Source: Asterochloris sp. CNOR1
Lineage: Eukaryota > Chlorophyta > Trebouxiophyceae > Trebouxiales > Trebouxiaceae
Length of the DNA: 64,000 bases
Direction: 5' to 3'
Assembly: GCA_963969365.1 (NCBI GenBank)
Contig: OZ017746.1
Coordinates: forward strand, 3,906,001-3,970,000
Made by a program: the position numbers and the translations under genes. The first letter of the stretch is position 1; each line of letters starts with the position of its first letter. The notes under the pieces were generated by a model. The model was not told the DNA's origin, ran no database searches, and worked only from the letters and a program-made list of their open reading frames with translations. Positions 32,988-44,900 of this stretch are shown in pieces.

Positions 32988-33011
32988 AGGTGACACACAT
33001 GTTGAGCAGAA
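32934..33011. repeat. Perfect 31-bp inverted repeat
   Basis: Arms 32934-32964 and 32981-33011 are exact reverse complements around a 16-nt loop (caaaaagcccctctca). The loop's gcccctctc recurs directly after the right arm. It sits at the end of the kinase-like coding frame and creates its stop region. Confidence 0.95.
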
Positions 33012-33173
33012 GCCCCTCTCCCATCAAGACGTGCTGTCATGGAGTGTGCAGGTCTCTGGCTATTTGCAGCAAGCAGGGATGACCTGCCAGCAATTTCCTT
33101 ACTTGCATGCCTGAGATGAAATCCATCATGTTGCTGCCAATAGTATGTGCTCAGGCCCAGTACGACTGTGAGT

Positions 33174-34350
33174 TCAAGGCCTGGCATCGCGATCAAACAA
33201 CTCAATGAAGCAAAGTTCATCTATTCGACGCCACCGCTGTGCACCCTGGCCGTTTTTACTTTGGAGAGTGTAGACCTTGAGGAACGTGCTGTCTAGGTGC
33301 TGACTGGCAGTCAAGTCCAGAGGAGCAGCCTCTGCCAGCCCAGAGGGGCGCATGACTGACATCAACAGGGAGATGACAGACATTGCAGCAAAGCTCAGGC
33401 CTGAGCCCTAAAGACTTGCAGCATACTAGCACCGGCCAGACTCCCTCACAAATGCTTTCACTGAGTCATCTCATCGCTGAAGTCAAGCTGCCTCGCAATC
33501 TGCAAGAGATTTTGGCAGGAAGGGGCGAAGGTTGCCTGGAGAGCGCCTGGTTTGGGCGACCATAGGGGCCACGGCTGCTGCAAAATCCACAGGCCCCCTG
33601 GTACAGAAATTGGCCACCGAAGAGCTGGGCTGACCAATGGTCCCACAGATGCCGAGTCCACACCGCGCAAGCCCGTGCTGGACAGTGTCTGGACCCTGCT
33701 GAAGAACGACCAGAACAGGACTCAGCGCCCGCTAGCAGCTGTCTGAACCTTCACTCACGTCAGTATGCTTCCAGGCAGGATGCGGCACGGCCTCATCACC
33801 ACCTCCCTCAGCTGCTTGAGCTCCGCCTGCTTGCATTCGTCCTCAATGTCGCTCAGCCTCCAGTACTTGTCAGACATGTTGGACAGCGTCCTGCCCAGCT
33901 TGGCTGCCAGTGTCTCCTTGGCAGTGTCTAGCATGCAGTAGAGCCCATCTGCAGGGCCAGGAGGCGAGGAAAAGAGTGGCACGACCCCGCAAGCGTGAGA
34001 TCCATCAGCCACTGAATCAGAGTGCATCTGGACACTGCTGGCACTTGAGCCGTACCTCACAGCCTGCAGACTGGCTGGCACATGCACCCCCTTCCTTGCA
34101 AGCACAGCTGCAAGCATACTGCCACCTCAGCCGTGGCTCCAGGGCATCTTGGCTGTCATATCATCGCCACTGTCACGCAGCGGCTAGTCCGCCAACATGA
34201 GCTCACCAGGCGTACATCATTCATGAACTCCAGAGGGGAGTTGGACTTGGACCACCCCGGCTGGGGTGGTGCTCCAGTTTCTTGGCAACGGTGGAGCTGT
34301 CCATGGTCTCTCTGACAATGGTGAAGTAGTCTGGAGCCCGCAAGGCATGC
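33174..34350 (-). pseudogene. Bromodomain-type gene, apparently damaged
   Basis: Minus-strand pieces: about 34345-34280 reads PDYFTIVRETMDSSTVAKKL, the ZA-loop/PMD region of a bromodomain. A one-base frame change leads to SPLEFMNDVRL and a gtgagc donor at about 34210. About 33955-33760 reads LYCMLDTAKETLAAKLGRTL and ECKQAELKQLREVVMRPC, ending in a gtgagt donor. Further down, 33174-33320 reads FLKVYTLQSKNGQGAQRW and stops. A decayed extra bromodomain start at about 34530 (ALQEFL, stop, PVDVLAA) lies upstream. The bromodomain core (Tyr and Asn of the acetyl-lysine pocket) is not found. It may be a broken gene or one whose small exons I cannot resolve. Confidence 0.4.
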
Positions 34351-35107
34351 AGACAGCTGGCCTCGGGGAGGCACCAAGCACAGTAGTGACCAGCGAAGTG
34401 CAGACGGCCATGGCAAGCTGCTGCTTTGATCAGCTGACTAAGCCAGCCTTTCGCCGGAGATGATTGCTGCCATGACTAGCAAGGTCCACGTCCAGCTGCC
34501 AGCACGTCCACCGGCTAGAGGAATTCTTGCAAAGCGTCTTGGGCATCTGGCTGCAGCTGGACCACAAGGCGCTCCTGTGCTTGCCCTCCATGCATACGTG
34601 CTTGTCCTTTATCCCTGCAAGGCATGGCAACACATGACCATGGAAGCCAACCTGTGGAGGGAAGCGTGCATTGTCAGGGAGTGTCGCATTCACCAGGCTC
34701 CCTGCTACCCTGCAAAGCATTGAGATGCCAGGACAGGGGCATGCCATTGGTGCCCAGCTCTGGCTCCAGCGCTCTGTCTGGTCAAGCGAGCCAATGTGGC
34801 CCTGACCCTCAATGCCACCAACCGTCTCACGAGCTCACAAGCTTCACAGGTGTGTACTACTAGTCAGTGCCAAGTCGGGAGCCACCAGGGATATGTGGTC
34901 TGCACAAGCACTTTGAGTGCACAAATGCACACTGCTGCTAGCCTGTCCAGAGTCGGACCAAGATGTTCGTATGCTGCTGCTGCTCCTCACCTGTTGAGCT
35001 GCTCTTTGCACCCTTCAGGCCTGCTCCCTTGCCGTTTGCAGGAGGCTTGGCTGATACCCTGTGTTGCATAGCTTACTTTAGGTTTTGATCTGCATGCACA
35101 AGTGCAA
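34351..35107. other. Gap upstream of uS5m
   Basis: No supported gene. It holds the decayed bromodomain-like scrap near 34530 on the minus strand and should contain the uS5m promoter. Confidence 0.4.
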
Positions 35108-37283
35108 ATGAGGCGTGGCACAGCTGATTTGTTGCCAAGGCTGCTCAGATCCGCTACCAGATCAAACTCAGCCGGAAGACAACTTTGTGCACCTCCATGC
35201 CGCAGTTCAGGTGCCAACAGGCAGCAATGCTGCCCACATGTAGCATTTTCCCTGAGAGGATTTGCTGGCAGCGATTTGGATGATGGCAAGGTGTGTTGCG
35301 CACATGGCTCAGCGTTTGTGCCCAGGCCCTGCTCTGCAGCAAGCCTTTCCTTGTGCAGGACACCAAGAGTGAGCTGGGTCCCAGCCCATCTGTTGAGTTG
35401 CCAAAGGAGAGGCAGCCGCCTGCTGCGATGCAAGCTGGGCCTGGTGGAGATGAACCTCAGGACGATGGTGGCAGCACCTCTGATGGCACCAGCACATCTG
35501 ACGCTGGTGACGAGCTTGATCGATTAGTTGATGTGAGGAGTCCTACACTCCTGACCTCAGGCTGGGGCACTGCTGAGCTTCGAGTCCTGTCTGTGGGGAT
35601 GGCCAGAAAACATGCGCTGCCAGGGTCTTCGGCTTGCACTGCTGTCTGGGCTGCACATGCTGGCTCGGTTGATGATCAGCTGAGGCACTGGGTCCTGTCA
35701 GTTGGTTGTTCAAGGCAGGCTGCAGCAGCTCCAAGCGTGGGGCCGCTGTGTCTCCCAGGCAGTATTCTATGTTGCTTACCGGGCTGCCCCTACTCATGCA
35801 GTGCAAGTCCACTTTGCAGGATGAGGACGACAGCGAGCTTGACACCAGCTCAGATGAATTTGAGGAAGAAGGCGTTGACCCAGAGGCAGGGCCTGCACCA
35901 GATGATGCCATTCAGGCTGCAGAGCCTGGCAGCCTGCTCGAGCGCATCCAGCAGGCCAGCAAAAAACAGCAAAAGTGAGCTGCTTGCTGCCTGATATGCA
36001 GGCAGCAGGAGTCTGCCCATGTATTCATCACTGTGCTTGCACATCGCACCGCACGTCCACAAGTCACTAGACTTTGCGCTTTGCCATCAGCAAGCAGCAG
36101 CCTGCGCCTGTGCTGGGCACCAGACTCGCCGCAGCTCCCGACATGTTGAGTAGCTTCAGCATCATCTGTCTCTTTCCGCAGGTGCCACAGGCAGGAGCGT
36201 GGACATGCTGATGAACGGCAGGGTCATGCTTCACGCCTTACCCAACAACCATTGAGTACACAACGCTGCAGCTTCACAGTTGCCCTTTTGCCCCTGCAGG
36301 TTCCTGCTGCGGCAGATGCTGTCTGGCAAGGGCAGGGACATGCTGATGGAGGATGGGGCAGGGCGTTCCCTGGAAGAGGAGCAGCCCACTGCCCCGCCAG
36401 AGAACTTCCTGATGAAGCTGGTGGACGTCAACAGGACCAGCAAAGGCACCAAGAGCGGCGGCCTGCAGAGCCTGAGCGCCATGGTGGTAGTGGGCAACAG
36501 CAGGGTGAGCCTGCAGGCTGGAGAGTGGCCGGCCAGTGCTTGACAGAGCATGCTGGCAGCAGCTAAGGATGCAGGAGCTGGGCCTTGCATGGGGCTGGTG
36601 GGCATCAGGTTGACTTTGCAGGCCTGAAAGTAGCTGTGAGCAGGCATGCAACCTTGGCAGCAGCAGAAGACACTACCTTCCAGAGCAGGGTGGTCCATCG
36701 TGTGCTGCACTCTGATCTGGGTCGCTGTTTGATGCAAGCACAGTCACGACAGGCTGCACATGTGCACATGCAGGGCAGGCTGGGCTACGGCATTGGCAAG
36801 TCCGCCGACCTCATCACTGCCATCAGGAAGGCAGAGATGCGGGCCTTCAAGCGCCTCATTTATGTCCCCATCCACAACAAGTTCACAATTGAGCATGGTG
36901 TCTTTGCCAAGTTTGGCAAGTCCAAGCTGAGCATGTGGCCCAAGGCAACCGGCGAGCTGGAGGCCAACCCCCTGATGCAGACGCTGGCTCACCTGGCGGG
37001 CATTCGTAGCTTGGGCGTCAAAATCCATGGCTCGCGCAACACCCGCAACTCAGTCAAGGCCTTCTTCAATGCAATTGGCAAGTTGCAGCTCATCCAAGAG
37101 AAGGCACGTGGCCGCGATGATGTGCTGCCTGTTGAGGTCCTGTTCACTGACTACAAGATTAGCCAGCGCCGCTGGGACCGTATCCACAGCTGGAACTACC
37201 GGGCTGGTGTGAAAAAGACTGCTCAGCTGCCGCTCACCATGCGTCGCCAGCAGTATTTTGCTGGTGACCGCCACGACATCTGA
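35108..37283 (+). CDS. MRPS5: Mitochondrial small-subunit ribosomal protein uS5m
   Basis: Structural protein of the mitoribosome small subunit. Five exons: 35108-35290, 35359-35532, 35820-35974, 36300-36504 and 36774-37283, phases exact, 408 residues. Exon 1 encodes an Arg-rich leader without acidic residues (MRRGTADLLPRLLRSATRSN), typical of mitochondrial import. Exons 2-3 add a strongly acidic low-complexity extension (SELDTSSDEFEEEG). The S5 core follows: MKLVDVNRTSKGTKSGGLQS, LSAMVVVGNSRGRLGYGIGK, the second domain AHLAGIRSLGVKIHGSRNTR and NSVKAFFNAIGKL. The C-terminal tail is a typical eukaryotic addition. The link from exon 3 to exon 4 (KKQQ joined to KFLLRQ) is inferred from phase and donor quality; without it exon 3 would end at a stop 2 bases on. 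Confidence 0.85.
36180..36225 (+). repeat. Possible shadow of uS5m exon 4 start
   Basis: gcaggagcgtggacatgctg atga at 36191 resembles gcaagggcagggacatgctg atgg at 36329 in exon 4, and both follow a gcag acceptor-like site at a similar distance. Confidence 0.4.
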
Positions 37284-37486
37284 GCTGCAGCAGCACTTCA
37301 TGTCTGCCCTGAATGGTACAGAATGGCCCTCAACTGGCCGCTAGTCAACCAAAAGTGCAGTGTAGTTTCATTGAGGTGCCAATGCAGATGTATGCAGCGC
37401 AGTTGAAAAAGAGTCTTCTGTAGCCTGGCAGTGATCAGCATGCAATAAAGAGAGCAGCAGCACAGTCGATGATATAGGAGGATTGC
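37284..37486. promoter_or_regulatory. uS5m 3' UTR and cis-prenyltransferase promoter
   Basis: 203 bp between two plus-strand genes. An aataaa hexamer occurs at 37443-37448, a candidate polyadenylation signal for uS5m, though some green algae use tgtaa instead. Confidence 0.3.
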
Positions 37487-38790
37487 ATGTCTAATATAGG
37501 CAGGCCACCGCACTGTGAGGACAGCATCCGAAGTGCTAGATGGCGCCACCAGCAGGCTAGCCTGGCAGGCCGACCTCATCCCCGCAGGCAAAAGCACTAC
37601 TGTCCATGCCAGACTTCAGCACAATCCAACAGCACAGCTGAGGCTCGGCAACAGCAGGATGAAGCCATAGACGCCCTGCCACCTGTCGCTCAGAGACCCA
37701 GGCATGTTGCCATCATCATGGTCCGCTGCTGCTGACCATCAACCAGACAGTGGTCTTCACGGCGCCCTCACTCAGCTGGCAAATGTTTTGCAGGATGGCA
37801 ATGCACGCTGGGCAGAACAGAGGGGCCTGCCTGTGCCAGAGGGACACAGGCACGGGGTGCTCGCCTTCAGGCGTGCCCTTGAGTGCTGCCAGCGGTGGTC
37901 ACTTCCTCAGCTGACGGTCAGCAGCTGCTTCCAAAATGCGCAATGCTTCAGACAGCTATGCACAGCACCATTCTCCCGTTTCAAGCCACGGGCGGCCGTT
38001 GTGCTGCAGGTCTATGCATTCTCAAAAGAGAACTGGCAGCGGCCCAGGGCTGAGGTTGACTTTGTGCTGAAGCTCCTCGAAAGCACACTGCAAAGCGAGC
38101 TGGGGATCATGATGGAGCAGGGCGTTAAATGCGGCTTCATTGGAGATCGAGAGGGGCTACCAGACTCACTGCTCGACTGGATGGACAGGCAATATGCTTG
38201 CCCAACGTGCTGATGTGCATTATGGGAGGAGAAGGCACAGCCAGAGTAGACTTCCAGCCATTGATCCCAAAGCAGCATGTCATGCAGCCATCCATGCGTT
38301 ACGACATATGCCTGACGCAACCATATCACGTGCAGGGTGGTGAGGGAGACAGCCAGCAACTCTGATGTGCAGCTGAACCTGGCGGTGAACTATTCAGCAA
38401 GAGCTGACATTCAATCTGCAGCGGTCAGAGCTGCGCAGCTTGTGCAGCAAGGGCAGCTGCAGCCAGAACAGGTGCTGCTGTGCATTTGCGAAGCACTGCT
38501 GAGTGCAGAAAACTCGTGCAAACAACCTTAGATGCATGCTGCTGCAGATTGACGAGCCCCTGCTGGCGTCCCTGCTAAGCAGCAGCGGCCTGTCCAGACA
38601 AGAGCCAGACCTTTTGATCAGGACCAGCGGGGAGCAGAGGCTCAGCAACTTTCTGCTGTGGGAGGCCGCTTACACAGAATTCTACAGCAGCCCTGCCCTG
38701 TGGCCTGACTGGAATGAGGAGCACTTTGCTGCCGCCCTGCATGACTTTGCCTCCAGGAAACGGCGCTATGGCAAAAGAAAGCATACATGA
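37487..38790 (+). CDS. cis-Prenyltransferase (polyprenyl diphosphate synthase)
   Basis: Adds isopentenyl units in Z configuration to make dolichol or polyprenol precursors. Five exons: 37487-37720, 37794-37916, 38010-38188, 38336-38471 and 38548-38790; 304 residues with exact phases. Family motifs: [20 protein letters not shown] (catalytic Asp in MDGN), [41 protein letters not shown], and the C-terminal [20 protein letters not shown] with [15 protein letters not shown]. The first 55 or so residues are basic and non-conserved, suggesting plastid or mitochondrial targeting; the RxG motif C-terminus of NgBR-type partners is absent. The third intron uses a GC donor (AG followed by gcaata). Confidence 0.92.
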
Positions 38791-38988
38791 AGCCCGTCTT
38801 GAAGTCCTTTGAAGTGAGTTGGCCAATACCTTGGGTGCTGAATGCAGATGGGAAATCTGACTTTGAGTATGACACCACGTCGCATCACAACGCTGCAGGG
38901 TTGATTGCCCGGGTCCCAGCCCTCAGAGTTGCGCCCTGGAGCTGTCGATCATCACGCAGGGACCGAGCAGGAAGCTCAGGCGGCAGTA
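38791..38988. promoter_or_regulatory. Short intergenic region and dynein leader
   Basis: 198 bp from the cis-prenyltransferase stop to the proposed dynein ATG, which must hold one gene's 3' UTR and the next gene's promoter and leader. No specific site recognised. Confidence 0.3.
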
Positions 38989-41900
38989 ATGGTCAGTCTT
39001 GTCCTGGGGAGCCTTAGCGATCCTTGCTGAGGCCGTCCGGCAGGCTCGCAGGCCCCTGACTCCATGGCTGGGGTATGCAGCATTGCTCAGGGACAGCTTG
39101 CACCTGTGACATCTCCCGTGCTGTGCGGTGCAGTCTATTTACTGGGGGCCTGCAGCTGTGGCTGGCGCTGAGCCAGAGGCAAGATCAGGCCACTCCTTCA
39201 TCACAGTTGGTGGCAGGCACATCCTCTTCGGTGGCTGTGGCAGGCGAGATGGTGAGGCTGCCATGCCATGAGACCTGGCAGATTCAGTGCAGCAGAGGTC
39301 TGGCATCCAGCACAGGCCTGGCATCACCACTCCAACAGCTGACCTGGTGACACATGCTGTGCTGGTCTTTACAGGCAAGGCCCAGGCCTTCAACGATCTG
39401 CACCTGTGTGATGTCTCGAATCCTGACGAATACAAATGGAGCACAGTTCATGCTGTCAACTCCCCTCCTCCGCGTGCAAGGCACACAGCCACCATGGTGC
39501 GTTTGCTGCCGGCCCTGCACATGATCCGCTCTTCTGCGCTGCACTCTTTCCAGGCAATCATATATCATGCAGGAACCTGCACATTGCGGCGTCTCTTGTT
39601 ATTCATTCTGCAAGAGCTGCCTTAAACTGCTGGGTGCAATGTAGGCTGTCTCACTATGCTCCCACGTGCTGTGCAGCTGGATCAGAGCAAGATGCTCATC
39701 TTTGGCGGCGTCAACCACCGCACCAGATACGATGACCTCTGGATGCTGAACCTGGTGGAGAAGAGCTGGACGCAGGTCAAGCCAGACGGCAAGGGCCCTG
39801 CTGCCCGCGCGCACCACTCTGCCACCAAATGCGGCAATAAGATCTTTGTGTTTGGGGGCTATGGTGGCAATGGCAGGTGCGTGTCCAGCAGGACAACATA
39901 ATGCGGGACTGCTCCCTAGGTAGAAGCCTCTGTGCCAGCACCCATGTACTTCTGGTGCACCAGCTTCAAGGCAAGTGCACACTGCGTTCTGGCACCGCAT
40001 GCGGTGTGTGGCAGAGACTCGCACAACAGGTGCGCAGCAGCTCATGCGCGATGCCTGACCGTTGCAGGGCTTTCGGCGACTTCTGGATTCTGCATCTCTC
40101 TGACGCTGGCCAGCCTGTGCGCTGGGAGGAGCCAATCATCCCTGGCACACCTCCCACTGCACGCTTTGACCATTGTGGCTTCATATTCCCAGTCCAGCCC
40201 AACAGTACCACCTATGACAAGTTTGTGATCATGGGAGGGCGCGACAACTCCAGCGTCTTCAATGACAGGTGAGTGCAAGCAACAGACTTGCTGCAGCCTA
40301 GCAGCTGGCAGCCTCTTTGCATCTGTGCGAGTAGCAGGCCAGATGTTGAAACCCTGCTGCAGCCTGGGAGCAGGCAAGCTGGTTTTTGGCGCATTTGTCC
40401 TCTCAGGGCAGGATGCGCATTGAGTTGGCCAGAAGGCATGCCTGGCTGCTGGCTAATTGCTGTTTGCACCTGAAACAATGTATGGGAGGCAGACTGGACG
40501 TCTCTGTCATCTGCTGCTGTGATGCAGTTTCATGTTGGATCTGGCCAGCATGACATGGGAGACTGAGGGAAAGCCGCCCACGCTCACGTATGAGCTGTGC
40601 AACAATCTTTGTGATGACATTGAGAGTGTTCCATACCACAAGGTGACCTGGCCAATCACAGTGTTGCTGCAAGCATTGAAAGGTGTTCTCTTGGCCTGTA
40701 CCTGCAAAGTCAAGTTCAACAGCGTGTACTCCTGCTTCAGGTCTTCACTTTTGGTGGCAAGAGGGGACCAATGGACTTCCAGAATGTTGTCGAGGTCATG
40801 GACTGCGGCATGCAGTTCTGGCACACGCCAGATGTGGTGGGGCAGCCACCATGCCCAAGGTCAGCCTGGCACTGCTTGATGACTGGGGGCCTGCAGCATC
40901 GCAAGTAGCTTGAAAAGCCACTTGAACAAGTTGCGCATGTGCACCTCTGCACCTAAATGGCCCTGCAGGCTGCACAGTAAGGGACACAGCGCACAGCTCA
41001 CCATCATTGCTGTTTCCTGGTGCTGCAGGGAAGACTCTGCCTGGATCTTTGATTTGAAGACCTGCTGCCTGGTCATCTTTGGCGGCTGGTCAGGCAGATG
41101 GCTGGGCGACACCTGGAAGGCCAATGTGTCTGCCATCATTGGGCCACCCTATGCCTGCACAGGCCTTGAGCCTGATGTTGGCCCTGTGTTTGGCAACACA
41201 GAGATCATTGTCAAGGGTCTTCGCTTTACGTGAGTGGGACACTGGACGATGTGGTCTTGCCCTGCAAGATCCCTGTCGCTGCCTCCTGGCTGGCATTCGC
41301 AGCACTGTGTTGCTTTGTCGATGCTCCCGCCTATCAGGCGCCACCTTTGCCATGCAGGGAGGGCAAGATCCAGGTCAAATTTGGGACCGGCAAGACTGAA
41401 GCTGTCCAGGATGCTGAGTTTGTGGACAGCAACACCATCAAGTGAGCACAGTGTGCCTTGGGGCAGTACTGTTCTCTGGCCCTGCAGTGAGGCAGCAGCA
41501 TCGCTCTGGGTGCTGTGCTTCCTGTCAGCATCAACTGCTGGGCTTTGCCGTGAAGCAGCGAAATCACCATCCCATTGGCTACTGTGCTGCTCTTGCGTGC
41601 CAAATGCCGGGCTTGGCAATGAGGCAGCTGCTGCACCTTACCAACCTGCCTGACGCAGCTGCTTCTCATCAGCCTTGTAAGCTGGGTGCTGCATGGAGGC
41701 AGCTGGTGAAGCAGCCCCATAGCCTGGATGCCTTTTGTGCAGGGTCAAGACACCGAGTTATGAGCTGTACGGCGCCATGACCACAGATGTGCGTGTGAAC
41801 ATCAATGGCGAGGGCTGGACTGTCAATAAGATCCAATTCACATACTTTGCCAACACAGCTGCCAAGAACTGCCTGGCCTATGGCCCAGGTCTGCTGCCAA

Positions 41901-44900
41901 CGGTGAGCATCACCTCACCCCAGCTGTGCCTTACAGGTGTGCCCTCTCTGCTGTGACCAGTCGCTCTCTTCCTGCTGTCCACTGCAGCTGCTGATTCATG
42001 AGCTGTTGATGTGTGACCTGCCCATCTGTAACCACTCACGTGTGCTTGGCTGTGCTGCAGGGCAGTGTGTTTGGTATCGAGCTGCCCTTTGTCATCCAGG
42101 CCAAGGACACCTGCAACAACAAGCGCACCTCTGGTGGGGACGACTTCAAGGTCAGTACTGCCCTGCTCAGCAAATGTGGCAATGCTCTTAGCCCTGCCGC
42201 TGGCCATGCTGGCAGGCCGAGTTGCCCTCCAACATGCAGGTGCGGGTGGTGGCAGCTGGTGGTGCCCTGGAGGGCAGCAGCCGCATTGTGGACCTACACA
42301 AAGGCCTGTATGAGGTCTTCTTCACAGCCCCTGCGCCAGGCGCCTTCCTGGTGCACGTGGAGTATGCGGATGCAGGTCAGCATTGCAGAGCCTGATGAGG
42401 CTAGACCTGCAGTCTGCTGCCAGCCATCCTGCCTCACTCTTGATTTGGGACTGCTGCAGGTATTGAGACCCCTGTTGGCATCAGAGGCAGTCCCTTTGCC
42501 ATTGAAGTGGGCGACCCCTGGACAAAGCACAGGGTTCTGGGCAGCCTGCCCGCCAAGCGCTCTGTAAGCTTTTGTGCTCCTCAAACTGTTCCTTTGCAGT
42601 GCTGGCTTGGGCATAGTGTGCCACAAGCTCTTGTGGCTGTGCCTCTAGAAATTCACTGGGCAATCACACTGCAGGGCCTCACGGTGTCTGCCATTGGCAA
42701 TGAGCTGGTTCTCTATGGCGGCGACAAGTCTGGCTTGCTTGTCTGCAACACAGCAGACACTGACTGGAAGTGGGTGGCCCCCTCTGTGCAAGGTAGGTGT
42801 GTACACATCTGCCTCACCAGGTCCACATGCCATCTGCAGCCTACTTGAGGCAGCTGCTGAGGAAATGGCTGCGGTGGCTGTGGAGCAGTCAGCGGCCCCA
42901 CTCACCTCGCCTCTGCTGGCGTTGCAGGCAATGCGCCTGTGTCCAGGCGCCTGCACTCTGCTACAGTCATGGGCATTGACGTGGTCATCTTTGGCGGCAT
43001 ATCCATGGAGGATAACTCAGACCTCAGTGACCTGTGCTACTTGACCAAGGTGGTGCTGGCGTCGTGTGTGCTTGTGCTGGTATCTGGGTGTCAAGCTCTG
43101 CCTCTCCCATCCTGATAAATTGTCAAGGCCAGCAGCTGGCACACTTCAGCTGTCCAGGCTTGTCTGCATGATGCACATCTTGCTGGCATGCAGGCTGCTG
43201 GGGGCTTCACCTGGAGCACTCCTGCTTCAGTTGAGGGCTTTGTGCGCCAGAGCAAGCCAGACCAGCCAGCAGCGCTGCCTGTGGAGCGGTCAGCACACAC
43301 AGCAGTCGCCATCGACACTGACCTTTTAATATTCAGCGGCGAGGCCAATGGCGAGCTTGTTGATGAGCTGTGCATGGTGGACACGGAGAAAAGGGTGAGC
43401 TGCAATCTCTTGTGGCGTGCCTTCCTTCTAGCCAAACCGCTGACCTGCCTGTCAGCATTGCCACGCCTTAGCAGCGTACAGCTATGGATCCATGGTCTTA
43501 AGTGTTGTGATGCTGAAGCTTCTGGGTGCTGCTACCTGCAGGCCACCGCAAAGTGGCAGGAACCAATACTGAAGGGCCTAATCCCTCGCCCGCGCAAGGG
43601 TGCCTGCGCAGCCGCCACACAGGGCCACTTTGTTGTCATGTTTGGTGGCAAGAGCCTCAGCGCTGAGGGCAAGGAGGTCATGATGGATGAGCTGCTGCTG
43701 TGGGACCTGGACGGGCCCAACTCCGTGACAGTTTCTCTCATGGCCGCAGTGGGCAAGAAGCCTGCACCTCGTGTTGGTGGGACATTCCAGGTGGGCTTGG
43801 TCCCATGTCACTGACAGTACTGTGCACAGCAAAGAGAAGCTGTGGACATGTGCTTTGAGTAGGTTAGACTGCTGTGTATGTAGGGGTCACACAAACTTGG
43901 CGTCGAGGTGGATGCACATGTGTGCAGCTGTCATTGCTGTGTTGCAGGAGTGGGCGCCTGGTAAGCTGCTGCTGTACGGTGGCCTGGGCGGGGACGGCAA
44001 GCCTTTGAACGATGCCTGGCTACTGGACCTTGAGCACAACTCCTGGGAGCTGCAGTACATGGCCAGCTCAGACCTGTGCCCCCCCACTGTGAGTCCATCG
44101 GGTTGTCAGGGCTCTTCTATGCCCAACCTTTCTCCTGTTGGCATGGCGTCTTCTCAGGATTCCAGCCAGTCTGCTGAAGCTGAGATTCTCCACATGCAGG
44201 GCATGGTGGCCAGTGTGGTGCAGAATAGGATGGTTTGCCTGAACTCAGCAGCTGGCAGCAACAAGCTGGACACTGCCAGCTCCCTGGACATCCCTGCAAC
44301 CATGGTGGGGCTGCCCTACCAGCTAGGTCTCAAGCTGCCACTGTGCCTGCTCTTTGATAACCCCAAGCCATGGTGGCCTGCTCTTGCCGCCTGAAGATAT
44401 GGACGTCATGCAGGCGCTGTATAGTTTTGGCCCCAAAATGAAGGTACAAGCTGTTGAGCAGCTGAAGGCTCTTGAGACCTGGGTGGAGCGCCAGGCAACT
44501 GGCCTGGACATGGCAACCAACCCTGAGGCACTGAGACAAAGCTTTGACAAGCTGCTCAAGGTGGAACATGCCTTGCAGAACAATCGTGCCCATGTGCATT
44601 CCCCTGCTGTCTCAGCTGTGCTGTGTGTCATATCACGCATCTGTCTGTGAGGCTCTGAGCTGCGGTGATCGCCTGCCTGCAGGTCATGGACAGCTTGTAT
44701 CAGACCAGGGTCAAGAAGGGTGAAACTGACTTGCTTATTGAGCAGCTGCGCGAGGTGCTGCACTTCCTCACCAACTCCCACAAGGTCAGCAATTCCCAAA
44801 CTCTGCCTGAGCAGCAATGGCGAGCACTGCCACCCTTGGCAAGGCAGGACAATGCAGCACAGCATGCACACACTCTTCTGTTTCTCGTTGCCCCCCTCAT

